A program made the translations under genes and the position numbers. The notes under the pieces are model-generated. The model saw nothing but the letters and a program-made list of their open reading frames with translations, was not told the origin of the DNA and made no database searches. From Gottfriedia luciferensis (lineage in GTDB: Bacteria; Bacillota; Bacilli; Bacillales; Bacillaceae_G), in NCBI RefSeq assembly GCF_001712755.1, contig NZ_MDKC01000004.1, positions 62,001 through 126,000 of the forward strand: a stretch of DNA of 64,000 bases, given 5' to 3'. Below are positions 7,920 to 16,322 of the stretch, one piece after another; positions within the stretch are counted from its first letter, which is position 1, and every line of letters starts with the position of its first letter.

Positions 7920-10442
7920 TTAATTTTTTCTAGACCTAGAAATTAATGAAGTTATTTGTAGCATTGTGATTGGTAAGGATGTTTTTTTATGATATGCCAA
8001 AAACTTTGGTGTCCAAGAGTTCACATATTTTTCTTTAAAACTTCTTAAACCTTGAAAGTGATATAAAAATTGTCCATATTGATAAATTTGCGCTGCAATT
8101 TTCTCACTTGTAAATGAATATTTAGATAGACCTACGTTTGCTAAAGGTGTCATGCCGACATTAAAATAATGAAAATTTCTAGACCTAAACCATTCAATTA
8201 AGTTAACAAACATAAAGTCCATAATTCCTTTTGGAGCGTCAACTTTATGGCGCATTAAATCAATTGAAATCGTATGATCATTATAGTTTGGCATAATGGA
8301 TGCAAAAGCAATCATTTTATTTTCATTATTTTTAATAATAGCTACAGGCGCAAGTTTGATGTAATCCTCATCAAAATAGCCAAGTGAAAACCCTTTTTCT
8401 TTTCGTCCTTTCAGCCATTCTTGTGATAATTCCTTTAATTCCGTAAAGAATTCATTTGAATAAGGTGGTTCAATAATTTCAAAACTATATTCTTCTCGTT
8501 CAAATTTATTATAGAGTGCACGAATACCTTTATTACGTTTTCCTGATAAAGAGAACGTTGAGATATCGGTGAATCCTTCTTCACCAAGTTTAAAGAAATC
8601 AAATCCGTTTTCATGTAGATAGGATAGTGAATTTGAGTTTACTTGGTAGAAGACAAGTGTATACCCAAATTGATCAGCATAATTTAATAATTCCTCAATA
8701 GCAGGATATAAACGAGATTTTTCACCAACCGGGTCACCTAAAATAACTAATTTGTCTGCATATGGCTGAAAAATAAATAATACAGTCTCATCTTGAGCCC
8801 AGAATAAATATTTGTCATGTAAAAAAACCAAATGTGAAAGTTCAGTACCACCATACTTATTAAAATGTTCTTTGATTTTTTCTTCTTCAGCTTTTGTATT
8901 TATAAATTCAAATTGTTTTCTTTTAACTTTAAAAAATGCGATATAAAAAAATAGTAAAGCAGCTGCAAAACCAAGAACTGCACTAATCACGATATCTCTC
9001 GAATTAACAAGTATATAAGGTAAATATTTAGCAGGTATTTTGACATTTGTTGTAGGTAGATTGATATAAGCAATAAGTAAATAACTACCTAAAAAGAAGA
9101 ATAAAATAAAATTATCAACAATGAGCTTACCCCAAGTTAAAACGAAGCTTTCTCTATAAAATTGTTTCTTTGAAATAAATAATATAAATGCAACTGCTAA
9201 TACAAAAAGTGCTTCTTCATAATCTAATCCTTTTGAATAGGTTGTAACTGCCCCAACAATTAGCATGAATAGTGTAATATACCATGCTCTTTTATCTTTA
9301 TAATCAATTCCACGAGACAGTCCTAACAATGTAAAACCTGCTGTGACCGAAATTAAATGTGAAATATTAATGATTGTCGAAGGTAAAATTAAATTTAAAA
9401 GACTTATTCTTAAAAGCATGCTTGGCACAGCAGCAGAAACTAATAGAATAACGCCAGATAAAAATACCAAAATCGTTAAAAATTTATGCCCCAAATAAGT
9501 TGAAATTTGATTTGGAATATTATTAAATGATTGATTTATTTTATTCCATAATAATTTCAGAGCTAAAATAATACCGCAAGCAAACGGGAAAAAGAAATAA
9601 CTGAAACGATAAATCAATAAAACAAGAAGTGTCGTTTCCTTATCGATTCCAAAGTATGTAAAACCTAGTAGGAAAATAAAATCAAAAGATCCAAGACCGC
9701 CTGGAATCATACTTAAAAGTGCTGCAACTGACGCTACTAAAAAAACAGGCAATACCTCTATGATTGAAATGTCGATATGTAAAAATAAACAAATGAAGTA
9801 AATGAATAATAAAATAAAAGACCATTCACATAAGGAAATCACAACCAGGGAAAGCATATATTTTGCGGAAAAATTCTCCGAGAAAAAATTACGCTTTAAA
9901 TAAACGACTAAAAACATTACCGGGAAATAACAAATTGCAATGATAATAGCGATATATAGATACTTATATTCATTTAAAAATGATAAATCAAATATTCCAG
10001 TAAATAAAACTAAGCTCAATATCGATAATCCAGAAAGTAAGAATATCGTTACACTACTCACTGCTTTAACAATTTCGGGTCCGGTGCGATCTTTTCGATA
10101 AAATAGAGTTCGAATGGTGGTACCTGCAACCCCACCAAGACCAATTAGGTTTGAGGAAGTATTCGCTAGCCAAGCTACCATTAATATTTTTCGAAAACTA
10201 AAATCTAATTTTAATAGTCTTACAAGTACGAAGTCATATAAAAACATTGGAGATACGGCTAAAATACCTAATGCAAAAATTAAAAAGTACTGTATTAATG
10301 TAAGAGACTCCATATAGTTAAAGAACATTTTAAAGTCGAAGTTTAAAAGTACGTTTTTTCCAACAAATATAAATGTAACTAGTAATATTGAAATGAAAAA
10401 TAGTTTAAATAAACCTACTTTACTAATCCGAATCTTATTCAT
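7920..10442 (-). CDS. mprF: Bifunctional lysylphosphatidylglycerol synthetase/flippase MprF
   Basis: This 840-residue protein has two modules. Residues 1 to about 530 form the multi-helix flippase domain (segments such as SMIPGGLGSFDFIFLLGFTYFG). Residues about 545-830 form the cytosolic GNAT-like DUF2156 synthetase that transfers lysine from lysyl-tRNA to phosphatidylglycerol (motifs VILGDPVGEKSRLYPAIEEL, PKGIMDFMFVNLIEW, GMTPLANVG). The product and its translocation lower the negative surface charge and protect against cationic peptides and daptomycin. Length matches full-size MprF, and no break is seen. It is monocistronic. Confidence 0.95.
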   Translation of the reverse strand: MNKIRISKVGLFKLFFISILLVTFIFVGKNVLLNFDFKMFFNYMESLTLIQYFLIFALGILAVSPMFLYDFVLVRLLKLDFSFRKILMVAWLANTSSNLIGLGGVAGTTIRTLFYRKDRTGPEIVKAVSSVTIFLLSGLSILSLVLFTGIFDLSFLNEYKYLYIAIIIAICYFPVMFLVVYLKRNFFSENFSAKYMLSLVVISLCEWSFILLFIYFICLFLHIDISIIEVLPVFLVASVAALLSMIPGGLGSFDFIFLLGFTYFGIDKETTLLVLLIYRFSYFFFPFACGIILALKLLWNKINQSFNNIPNQISTYLGHKFLTILVFLSGVILLVSAAVPSMLLRISLLNLILPSTIINISHLISVTAGFTLLGLSRGIDYKDKRAWYITLFMLIVGAVTTYSKGLDYEEALFVLAVAFILFISKKQFYRESFVLTWGKLIVDNFILFFFLGSYLLIAYINLPTTNVKIPAKYLPYILVNSRDIVISAVLGFAAALLFFYIAFFKVKRKQFEFINTKAEEEKIKEHFNKYGGTELSHLVFLHDKYLFWAQDETVLFIFQPYADKLVILGDPVGEKSRLYPAIEELLNYADQFGYTLVFYQVNSNSLSYLHENGFDFFKLGEEGFTDISTFSLSGKRNKGIRALYNKFEREEYSFEIIEPPYSNEFFTELKELSQEWLKGRKEKGFSLGYFDEDYIKLAPVAIIKNNENKMIAFASIMPNYNDHTISIDLMRHKVDAPKGIMDFMFVNLIEWFRSRNFHYFNVGMTPLANVGLSKYSFTSEKIAAQIYQYGQFLYHFQGLRSFKEKYVNSWTPKFLAYHKKTSLPITMLQITSLISRSRKN

Positions 10443-11045
10443 AAGACACTCCTGAAGTTATTATTCAACAAATAAAATAATAGTTATTAGCTTTAGTATT
10501 CCATATTATTCCACTATTTAACAAGAAGATTATTATCAGGTCCTAGAAAATTTAATAACTTATTATTTTGGAGATAAAAAATTAATTAGATTTTAATTTT
10601 CAAAACTATTTTGCGATTAGTATTAATGTGAAAAAGAGCTTTCCACTCGTTTTCGTTGGAGCAAGACCTAATACGCTTCCATTTTCCATTGGAGTAGGGG
10701 CAGTAAAGTTCAATTATGAGAGGACTATTTTAAGATTTTTTGAATATTTATAAATGAAAATATTAAATGGGTTCTATATAAAAAAGGGAGACCTCTTAAT
10801 TGGAAGAGAAAATAAATTCAAACCTCTCTTAAAGAATATACAAAGGATTTCATAAAAGAAAATGTTAAATAATAACGATGACTTTATAGCTTAATAAGAG
10901 TGTATTCGATGATGCAAGCATTGTATAAATTGGAAGGAAATATGTAAAGAATAAAATATACACTCGATTATGGAGAGTAAGAATGAAGTATTTTTATAAT
11001 AAACTTAATCGCTATGTTACGGAACTTTTTCAAGGGGGAATATAA
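10443..11045. other. Intergenic region of about 600 bp with no recognisable gene
   Basis: This AT-rich stretch separates mprF from the divergent YerD-like gene and should hold both promoters. Only very short open frames without ribosome sites occur. A less AT-rich patch at about 10630-10720 with the local palindrome TCCATTTTCCATTGGA looks like it could be decayed sequence, but I recognise nothing in it. Confidence 0.5.
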
Positions 11046-12641
11046 TTGAATATAACAAATGTTTTAATTATCCTTGGATTCATTTTTTTTGCCTTACTAC
11101 TTTTGGTTTTAATAATAGGTACACTCTATTTGTTTTTTATAGATCGAAGACAAAAGCAGCATCCAATACTCCGTAATTATCCAGTAATAGGACGAGTTAG
11201 GTACTTCTTAGAAACTATTGGTCCTGAGCTACGTCAGTATTTATTTAACAATGACCTAGAAGGTAAACCTTTTTCTAGAGAAGAATATGAGCATATTGTC
11301 AAAAAAGCAAAATATAAACGGGATGTCCTTGGGTTTGGGTCTAAAAGAGACTTTGAAGAAAAAGGATATTATATTAGAAATTCAATGTTTCCAAAACTGT
11401 CAGAAGAATTAAAAATGGACCAGCAAATAAACGTAACAACAAACCGATATTTATTGATTAAAGAGCCTTTGTTTACACAGAAGGAAGAAAGATTAGAGGA
11501 AAATGATTCACTTGCATTTTTGTTAGATGATAGTGATGCAATTGTGATAGGTAAAAACACGAGGTATCCTTTTATTGTAAAAGGCCAGATTGGTATGTCT
11601 GCTATGAGCTACGGTTCCTTAGGTGAAAATGCTATTACTGCACTCTCAGAGGGATTAGCAATTGCGAAAGGGACATGGATGAATACAGGTGAGGGTGGTT
11701 TGTCTGAATACCATCTAAAGGGTGGCGTTGATATTATCATGCAAATTGGTCCAGGTTTATTCGGGGTAAGAGATAAAGAGGGGAATTTTAATTGGGATGC
11801 CTTGAAAGAAAAAAGTAAAATTCCTGAAGTGAAAGCTTTTGAACTTAAATTAGCTCAAGGTGCCAAAACACGTGGTGGGCATATTGATGGGGAAAAGGTA
11901 ACAGAGGAAATTGCAAGGATAAGAATGGTAGAACCATATAAATCTATTGATAGCCCTAATCGTTTTCGAGAGTTTCAGGACTTTCCTTCCTTGTTTGACT
12001 TTATGGAACAAATTCGAGAACAAACTGGAAAACCAGTAGGAATGAAAGTAGTTATTGGAAGTGGTCACGAAGCTGATGAATTAGCAAAACATATAAAAAG
12101 TACTGGGAAGGGTCCTGACTTTATTACTGTAGATGGTGGTGAAGGGGGGACAGGTGCGACATACCAGGAACTGGCGGATAGTGTAGGGTTGCCAATTAAA
12201 TCTGCATTACCTTTAATGGATCATGCTTTAAGAAAATATGGCGTACGTGACCAAGTTAAAATAATAGCTTCAGGAAAATTATTTTCCCCAGATCGAGTAG
12301 CAATTGCACTAGCAATGGGGGCTGACCTTGTTAATATCGCAAGAGGATTTATGATTACGATTGGTTGTATTCAAGCATTAAAATGCCACTCCAATGCTTG
12401 TCCAGTTGGTGTAGCCACAACAGATCCTGATTTACAAAAAGCCCTCGTCATTGATGAAAAAAAATATCGAACAGCAAATTATCTAATTTCAATGCGTGAA
12501 GGTTTATTTCGGTTAGCTGCCGCCGCAGGATTGGATTCCCCTGCCCACTTTCAAAGTGAGCATGTCGTTTATAAAGATGAAAAAGGGAAAGTGTGGTCAC
12601 TGAAGGAAATTTATCAATCATTGGTAGAAAAAGTAGATTAA
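11046..12641 (+). CDS. FMN-binding glutamate synthase family protein (YerD-like)
   Basis: This 531-residue protein has one N-terminal membrane helix (residues 5-30) and then the FMN-binding glutamate-synthase domain. Motifs include IGMSAMSYGSLGENAITALS, FELKLAQGAKTRGGHI and TVDGGEGGTGATY. A 3Fe-4S-type cysteine set is seen at C441, C447 and C452 (spacing C-x5-C-x4-C). It resembles stand-alone GltB-core proteins such as YerD rather than full glutamate synthase: the glutaminase domain is missing, so its reaction is uncertain. The start is TTG at 11046, preceded by AAGGGGG. A terminator follows at 12703. Confidence 0.85.
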   Translation: MNITNVLIILGFIFFALLLLVLIIGTLYLFFIDRRQKQHPILRNYPVIGRVRYFLETIGPELRQYLFNNDLEGKPFSREEYEHIVKKAKYKRDVLGFGSKRDFEEKGYYIRNSMFPKLSEELKMDQQINVTTNRYLLIKEPLFTQKEERLEENDSLAFLLDDSDAIVIGKNTRYPFIVKGQIGMSAMSYGSLGENAITALSEGLAIAKGTWMNTGEGGLSEYHLKGGVDIIMQIGPGLFGVRDKEGNFNWDALKEKSKIPEVKAFELKLAQGAKTRGGHIDGEKVTEEIARIRMVEPYKSIDSPNRFREFQDFPSLFDFMEQIREQTGKPVGMKVVIGSGHEADELAKHIKSTGKGPDFITVDGGEGGTGATYQELADSVGLPIKSALPLMDHALRKYGVRDQVKIIASGKLFSPDRVAIALAMGADLVNIARGFMITIGCIQALKCHSNACPVGVATTDPDLQKALVIDEKKYRTANYLISMREGLFRLAAAAGLDSPAHFQSEHVVYKDEKGKVWSLKEIYQSLVEKVD

Positions 12642-12702
12642 AATAGTACCTTTAAAACGTTTTCGGTGCTAGTTCGGACTTTATCATAAAGGTGAACAAT
12701 GA

Positions 12703-12725
12703 AAGACTACTTAGGTAGTCTTTTT
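12703..12725 (+). terminator. Terminator of the YerD-like gene, joined to an intron remnant
   Basis: AAGACTAC (12703-12710) pairs with GTAGTCTT (12715-12722) and runs into five T. The group II intron 5' end motif GTGTG begins immediately after the T-run. Confidence 0.85.
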
Positions 12726-12828
12726 GTGTGTCAGGTAGTCGCAATGGGGGCTGACCTAGTCAGTGCCCTTCATTTATTTTATTAGACTAAAGAAAACACT
12801 TCGGTGTAACGACTGGATGAAAGATAAT
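12726..12828 (+). mobile_element. Group II intron remnant, 5' end only (class C-like)
   Basis: About 100 bases starting GTGTG closely follow the 5' end of the intron at 47291. Shared parts include the GCTGAC...GTCAG stem, GCCCTTCATTT, the ACTTCGGTGT-like hairpin and the following GACTGGATGAA. Similarity stops at about 12828, with no reverse transcriptase and no domain V. It sits exactly at the base of a terminator T-run, the known insertion preference of bacterial class C introns. It is a dead fragment. Confidence 0.75.
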
Positions 12829-12953
12829 TTTCACCTGAAAATTTTTAAGCCGTGCTTATAGCCTATTCCGCAAACTCCCAAGTCTACATATATTATAAAG
12901 ATTCAAAAGCCCAAGATTGCTAAATAAGTTATTCAAAAGGGAGGAAGGTTAAT

Positions 12954-13223
12954 ATGAATTTCTACAACCATGTACCTTATTTTTACAATGATTATTATAG
13001 AAATCCACAGCAAGCTGTAAATCCACAACAAATTCTAACAGTAATAAACCCAGTTGTTAGCCATGGATTAAAAGAAGCACAACATCTTGGTTATCAACAT
13101 GCATTAACAGAAGCAGTTGCTATAGGTTACTTGATGGGAAAAGGTTACGATTATAATACTGCTTGGAAAACTGTTGAATCTTGGTGGAGCCCACCGGGAA
13201 CGCCTACACCTACTCCATATTAA
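12954..13223 (+). CDS. Unrecognised 89-residue protein, Tyr/Asn/Gln-rich N terminus
   Basis: I do not recognise this protein. It starts after GGGAGGAAGG, a very strong ribosome site. Residues 1-27 are rich in Tyr, Asn, Gln and Pro (YFYNDYYRNPQQ). Residues 28-75 look like a small helical domain (VSHGLKEAQHLGYQHALTEAVAIGYLMGKGYDY). The end is a Pro/Thr tail (PPGTPTPTPY). It has no signal peptide and no cysteine. Its composition recalls small spore-associated proteins, but that is only an impression. A terminator follows at 13267, so it is its own unit. Confidence 0.7.
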   Translation: MNFYNHVPYFYNDYYRNPQQAVNPQQILTVINPVVSHGLKEAQHLGYQHALTEAVAIGYLMGKGYDYNTAWKTVESWWSPPGTPTPTPY

Positions 13224-13266
13224 AATTAAAAAAGTTATTTTTATCATAGCTAAAGAGAATTTTTTG

Positions 13267-13297
13267 AGGAATCATTAATTTAGGAGATTCCTTTTTT
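13267..13297 (+). terminator. Terminator of the 89-residue gene
   Basis: AGGAATC pairs with GATTCCT around a 12-base loop, followed by seven T. Confidence 0.8.
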
Positions 13298-13388
13298 TGT
13301 GTTTGTTGAGCTTTATAAATAATTCTTCATTTAGTAATTAGGGCTCTATTATAGTACGTATGTAAAGTATAATTAATTTAGATGTACA

Positions 13389-13416
13389 AAAAAATCGACT
13401 GCAAAGTCGATTTTTT
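13389..13416. terminator. Symmetric (bidirectional) hairpin
   Basis: AAAAAATCGACT pairs with AGTCGATTTTTT around GCAA. No second gene lies between this and the preceding terminator, so it either backs that one up or marks a lost gene. Confidence 0.75.
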
Positions 13417-13536
13417 AAATGAGATAAATGGTAGGTATTTTGAAGAAGGTATTTGTAAACGAATATTGAATGATTAGTTACATATGCAAAAAATGTAAAA
13501 TTTTAGATTTAAATCAATACGAAGGAGGAATCTACC

Positions 13537-14037
13537 TTGAGCGAACTTGAACTGATTAATACATACAAAAACGAGCTTCAAAATTACTCTATAGAACAGT
13601 TAAGGTTTAAATCTGAAGAAGAGGTTTGGTCTATTGGTCAAATGTATGACCATTTAATCATTTGTGCCCATGAATATCTAGATAACATGGAAATTTGCGC
13701 CACCTTAAATGATGAACAACCACTTGGAAAAACGGAATTTGGTGAGAAGTTATATAAGATTGGGGGATTTCCACCGATTAAAATCAGATTACCAGATGAA
13801 CTAAATGATCCACCTAATAATTCAGATAGCAAGGATGAGCTTATCAGCAGAATTAATCAAGTAATTTTAAGGTTGAGCCAATGGGAATCGAAAGTGGATA
13901 GTATAAATCCTAATTATAAAGTCAAGCATGGAGGGTTCGGTTGGCTAAATGCAAGGGAATGGTATGATTTGGTTTATATGCATTTTCGTCATCACTTGCG
14001 CCAAAAAAATGAATTAGAACAAAGGCTTGTTAAATGA
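13537..14037 (+). CDS. DinB family protein
   Basis: This 166-residue protein has the DinB/YfiT four-helix-bundle pattern. The putative metal-binding histidines are H39 (MYDHL) and H149/H153 near the C terminus (HFRHHLRQ). Members are often metal-binding thiol-dependent transferases, but this one's reaction is unknown. The start is TTG at 13537 after GAAGGAGGAATCTACC. Confidence 0.85.
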   Translation: MSELELINTYKNELQNYSIEQLRFKSEEEVWSIGQMYDHLIICAHEYLDNMEICATLNDEQPLGKTEFGEKLYKIGGFPPIKIRLPDELNDPPNNSDSKDELISRINQVILRLSQWESKVDSINPNYKVKHGGFGWLNAREWYDLVYMHFRHHLRQKNELEQRLVK

Positions 14038-14152
14038 CGGGCATTCTTTAAGCTAACCTATATAAAAATTTTAGGTTTACGAGAAAAAAGGAATTTAATA
14101 TAGATAGAAATATAAATAAAACAAAAAGACAAATAATAATAGGGAGTAAACA

Positions 14153-14731
14153 ATGAATAAAAACCGGTTGGAAGCTTTTAGTGATGGTGTACTTGCAATC
14201 ATTATTACAATAATGGTCCTAGAAATTAAAATTCCTCAAAGTCCAAATATAAAAGACTTATTACAACTTTTCCCAACCTTTCTTAGTTATTTACTTAGTT
14301 TCATTTATGTTGGTATTTACTGGAACAACCACCATCACATGATACACACTTTACAAAGGGTGACAGGATCAATTATGTGGGCAAATCTTCATTTGCTTTT
14401 CTGGTTATCCTTAATTCCATTTGCCTCTGGTTGGATGGGAGAAAACCATTATAAGCCTTATCCGACAATGCTTTATGGTGTAATACTCTTAATGGCCGCA
14501 ATAGCTTACTCTATATTGCAGGGTATCATTATCAAAAAAGAAGGAAAGAATTCAAAGTTAAAACAAGCAATAGGTAACGATTGGAAAGGAAAAGCTTCAG
14601 TGGTTTGTTACTTATCTGCAGTTTGCACGTCTTTAATCTGGCCCTGGTTCGCTCAAATAATTTATGTAATCGTGGCAATTATGTGGTTATTACCGGATCG
14701 TCGAATTGAGAAGGTTATGCAAAGTAAGTAA
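14153..14731 (+). CDS. TMEM175-family (DUF1211) potassium channel protein
   Basis: This 192-residue protein has several predicted helices and the family signature near the N terminus: R5 then FSDGV (residues 9-13) and AIIITIMVLEIKIP. Bacterial TMEM175 proteins form tetrameric potassium-permeable channels. The Asn-His-His motif in YWNNHHHMIHTL fits the family. The c-di-AMP riboswitch about 1 kb downstream also points to potassium or osmotic physiology, but no direct link is shown. Confidence 0.88.
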   Translation: MNKNRLEAFSDGVLAIIITIMVLEIKIPQSPNIKDLLQLFPTFLSYLLSFIYVGIYWNNHHHMIHTLQRVTGSIMWANLHLLFWLSLIPFASGWMGENHYKPYPTMLYGVILLMAAIAYSILQGIIIKKEGKNSKLKQAIGNDWKGKASVVCYLSAVCTSLIWPWFAQIIYVIVAIMWLLPDRRIEKVMQSK

Positions 14732-14778
14732 ACAAAAAGTGCTTTTTAATTCATTTATAAAAAGTGAGGGAGTTATCT

Positions 14779-15129
14779 ATGATGATAAAAGGTTTCGGGG
14801 GAATATTTTGGAGGACTAAAAATCTGGATGCTTTAACAAAATGGTACAGTAAAGTGCTGAATGTAGAAATAGAAAACTGGAATGGGACTATTATTAAACC
14901 GGACTCTGAAAATGAAACGATCTTTTCGTTCTTTACGGAAGAAGACAGTTATTTTCCAACAGAACAGCAAGTGATGTTAAATTTCCAAGTTTATAATTTA
15001 GACGAGACGATTAAGCATCTTGAAAAAGTGGGTGTACCTCTAGCAAAGGAAAAAGAGATTAGTGATTATGGTAAGTTTGCTTGGATTAAAGATCCAGAAG
15101 GTAGATTGGTTGAACTTTGGGAGAAATAA
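14779..15129 (+). CDS. VOC/glyoxalase-fold family protein
   Basis: This protein of about 116 residues matches the vicinal-oxygen-chelate fold: an N-terminal FWRTKNLDALTKWYSKVLNVE segment and a C-terminal FAWIKDPEGRLVELWE segment whose Glu is the usual metal ligand. The frame opens at 14764, but GTGAGGGAG at 14764-14772 is better read as the ribosome site for the ATG at 14779. The substrate is unknown. Confidence 0.85.
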   Translation: MMIKGFGGIFWRTKNLDALTKWYSKVLNVEIENWNGTIIKPDSENETIFSFFTEEDSYFPTEQQVMLNFQVYNLDETIKHLEKVGVPLAKEKEISDYGKFAWIKDPEGRLVELWEK

Positions 15130-15137
15130 TCTGAGAT

Positions 15138-15167
15138 AAAAAAGGGTTGCTGCGGCGATCCTTTTTT
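15138..15167 (+). terminator. Terminator of the VOC gene
   Basis: AAAAAAGGGTTGC pairs with GCGATCCTTTTTT (two G-T pairs) around TGCG. Confidence 0.85.
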
Positions 15168-15275
15168 CTTTTTTGTACAAATAGGCATTTTAGCTTAACA
15201 AGGTATAAAAAGATTCTCCATAGAATATTAGTTTTTAGTAACTCTATATTAAGTGATTACCTAAAGGAGAAAACT

Positions 15276-15464
15276 ATGTCAGACTTATTTATTTTTTTGC
15301 CACTTTTCATTCTTATTATTGTAATAGCTATTATTGTCTTCTTAATTAATAAATTTGCAAAGAAAAAGAATAAAAGCACAGGAAGAATTGTTGTAACTAT
15401 CTTATTGTTATATGTCACTTTAAATTTAATAATGGGCGTTATTACTTATTTTAAAGGACCATAG
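15276..15464 (+). CDS. Small two-helix membrane protein (62 residues)
   Basis: This small protein consists of an N-terminal membrane helix (about residues 4-25, FIFLPLFILIIVIAIIVFLI), a Lys-rich loop (KFAKKKNKSTGR), and a second helix (VVTILLLYVTLNLIMGVITYF). The ATG at 15276 follows AAAGGAG. The frame is open further upstream to 15147, but that part overlaps the preceding terminator and lacks a ribosome site. I do not recognise a family. Confidence 0.65.
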   Translation: MSDLFIFLPLFILIIVIAIIVFLINKFAKKKNKSTGRIVVTILLLYVTLNLIMGVITYFKGP

Positions 15465-15533
15465 TCAACGATTACATACACTAGCAACTGAAGTAGGGTT
15501 ACATAACAGAGATTGACTCATGCCCCCTTTATG

Positions 15534-15560
15534 AGCAAGTAATATTGAACAACTTGCTTT
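15534..15560 (+). terminator. Weak terminator-like hairpin after the 62-residue gene
   Basis: AGCAAGT pairs with ACTTGCT around 11 bases, followed by four T. Confidence 0.45.
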
Positions 15561-15714
15561 TCAAAATCAACTAGGAAGAGAACAATCATAATGGTCATTT
15601 TTTGGCCCAGCATTTTTAATCAAAAGACATATTAGTTTCTTTAAGTAGTAAAATAGTTTACAATTTAGTAGTTGAATTGTAATTTAAGTAATATACATAA
15701 AATTAAATGACCAT

Positions 15715-15877
15715 AGATCGCTGAGTTTTAGTTGAGTGTTTCTTCTATTATTGAGGACATTCAATTTTGAAGCGGGGGAACCAATTTTTGTGCAATTGTA
15801 CTTTGGGGTGAATCCTTTTTAGGTAGGGCTACTTTTTAGGTCCGAATCCGACAGCTAACCTCGTAGGCGTGTAGGGA
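15715..15877 (+). ncRNA. c-di-AMP riboswitch (ydaO/yuaA leader)
   Basis: The conserved blocks of the ydaO/yuaA aptamer appear in the right order: GCGGGGGAACCAA (15772-15784), GGGGTGAATCC (15805-15815), GTAGGGCT, and CCGAATCCGACAGCTAACC (15842-15860) followed by TCGTAGGCG. This class binds cyclic di-AMP and normally shuts off potassium importers and cell-wall hydrolases through a downstream terminator. Such a terminator follows at 15905. Here the only gene before the next terminator is the 59-residue protein at 15972. The 5' boundary (near ATCGCTGAG) is approximate. Confidence 0.92.
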
Positions 15878-15904
15878 GAAGGTTTCCAAAATGATGTCTT
15901 ATTA

Positions 15905-15935
15905 AGGCACTGGAGATTTTCCTAGTGTCTTTTTT
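15905..15935 (+). terminator. Expression-platform terminator of the c-di-AMP riboswitch
   Basis: GGCACTGG pairs with CCTAGTGTC-like sequence (some G-T pairs), then six T. It lies 28 bases after the aptamer, as expected for an OFF switch. Confidence 0.8.
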
Positions 15936-15971
15936 GCATTCAATTTTGATAAAGTAAGTGGGGGTTATGAA

Positions 15972-16151
15972 ATGCTAGAAATGTATATATTTGGCGGGAT
16001 TCTTATTTTAACTATGTTAATAGCAGTATTTATGACTCGTAAGGATTCTGTAGTAGATGATGAAAATGGAAAATATAAATGTGGAAAGTCCGGGAATAGG
16101 AAGAGAATCGTTAGAGAGAGAAAATCAGGTAAAGTCGTGAGAATAGATTGA
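15972..16151 (+). CDS. 59-residue single-helix membrane protein under a c-di-AMP riboswitch
   Basis: The ATG at 15972 follows AGTGGGGGTTATGA, a good ribosome site. The protein has one membrane helix (about residues 4-21, MYIFGGILILTMLIAVFM), an acidic stretch (VVDDENG) and a very basic tail (RKRIVRERKSGKVVR). No larger transporter is encoded before the terminator at 16195, so this small protein is the sole visible output of the riboswitch. I do not know a family for it. A small regulator of a potassium channel or wall enzyme would fit the riboswitch class, but that is speculation. Confidence 0.7.
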   Translation: MLEMYIFGGILILTMLIAVFMTRKDSVVDDENGKYKCGKSGNRKRIVRERKSGKVVRID

Positions 16152-16194
16152 TTAGTATTGTAGAAAATCGCGAATTTAAATAGGAAACTTCCTT

Positions 16195-16226
16195 AAGAGA
16201 GTGGTCAATTAAGCCATTCTCTTTTT
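16195..16226 (+). terminator. Terminator of the riboswitch-controlled gene
   Basis: AAGAGAGTGG pairs with CCATTCTCTT (one G-T pair), followed by T-run. Confidence 0.85.
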
Positions 16227-16244
16227 TATATAGTTAGTTTAGGT

Positions 16245-16268
16245 TTCATAATTCATATTTAGTTCATA
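16245..16268. promoter_or_regulatory. TTCATA repeats upstream of the two-component genes
   Basis: TTCATA occurs at 16245, 16252 and 16263; the last two are 11 bp apart. OmpR-type regulators commonly bind direct repeats of this spacing. The same hexamer at the same spacing lies before the RND pump gene (18339-18376), suggesting a shared operator and autoregulation. Confidence 0.55.
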
Positions 16269-16322
16269 ATGAGTTTATATAATATGTACATAATTATTTG
16301 TAAATGTAAGTAGGTGAATTTA

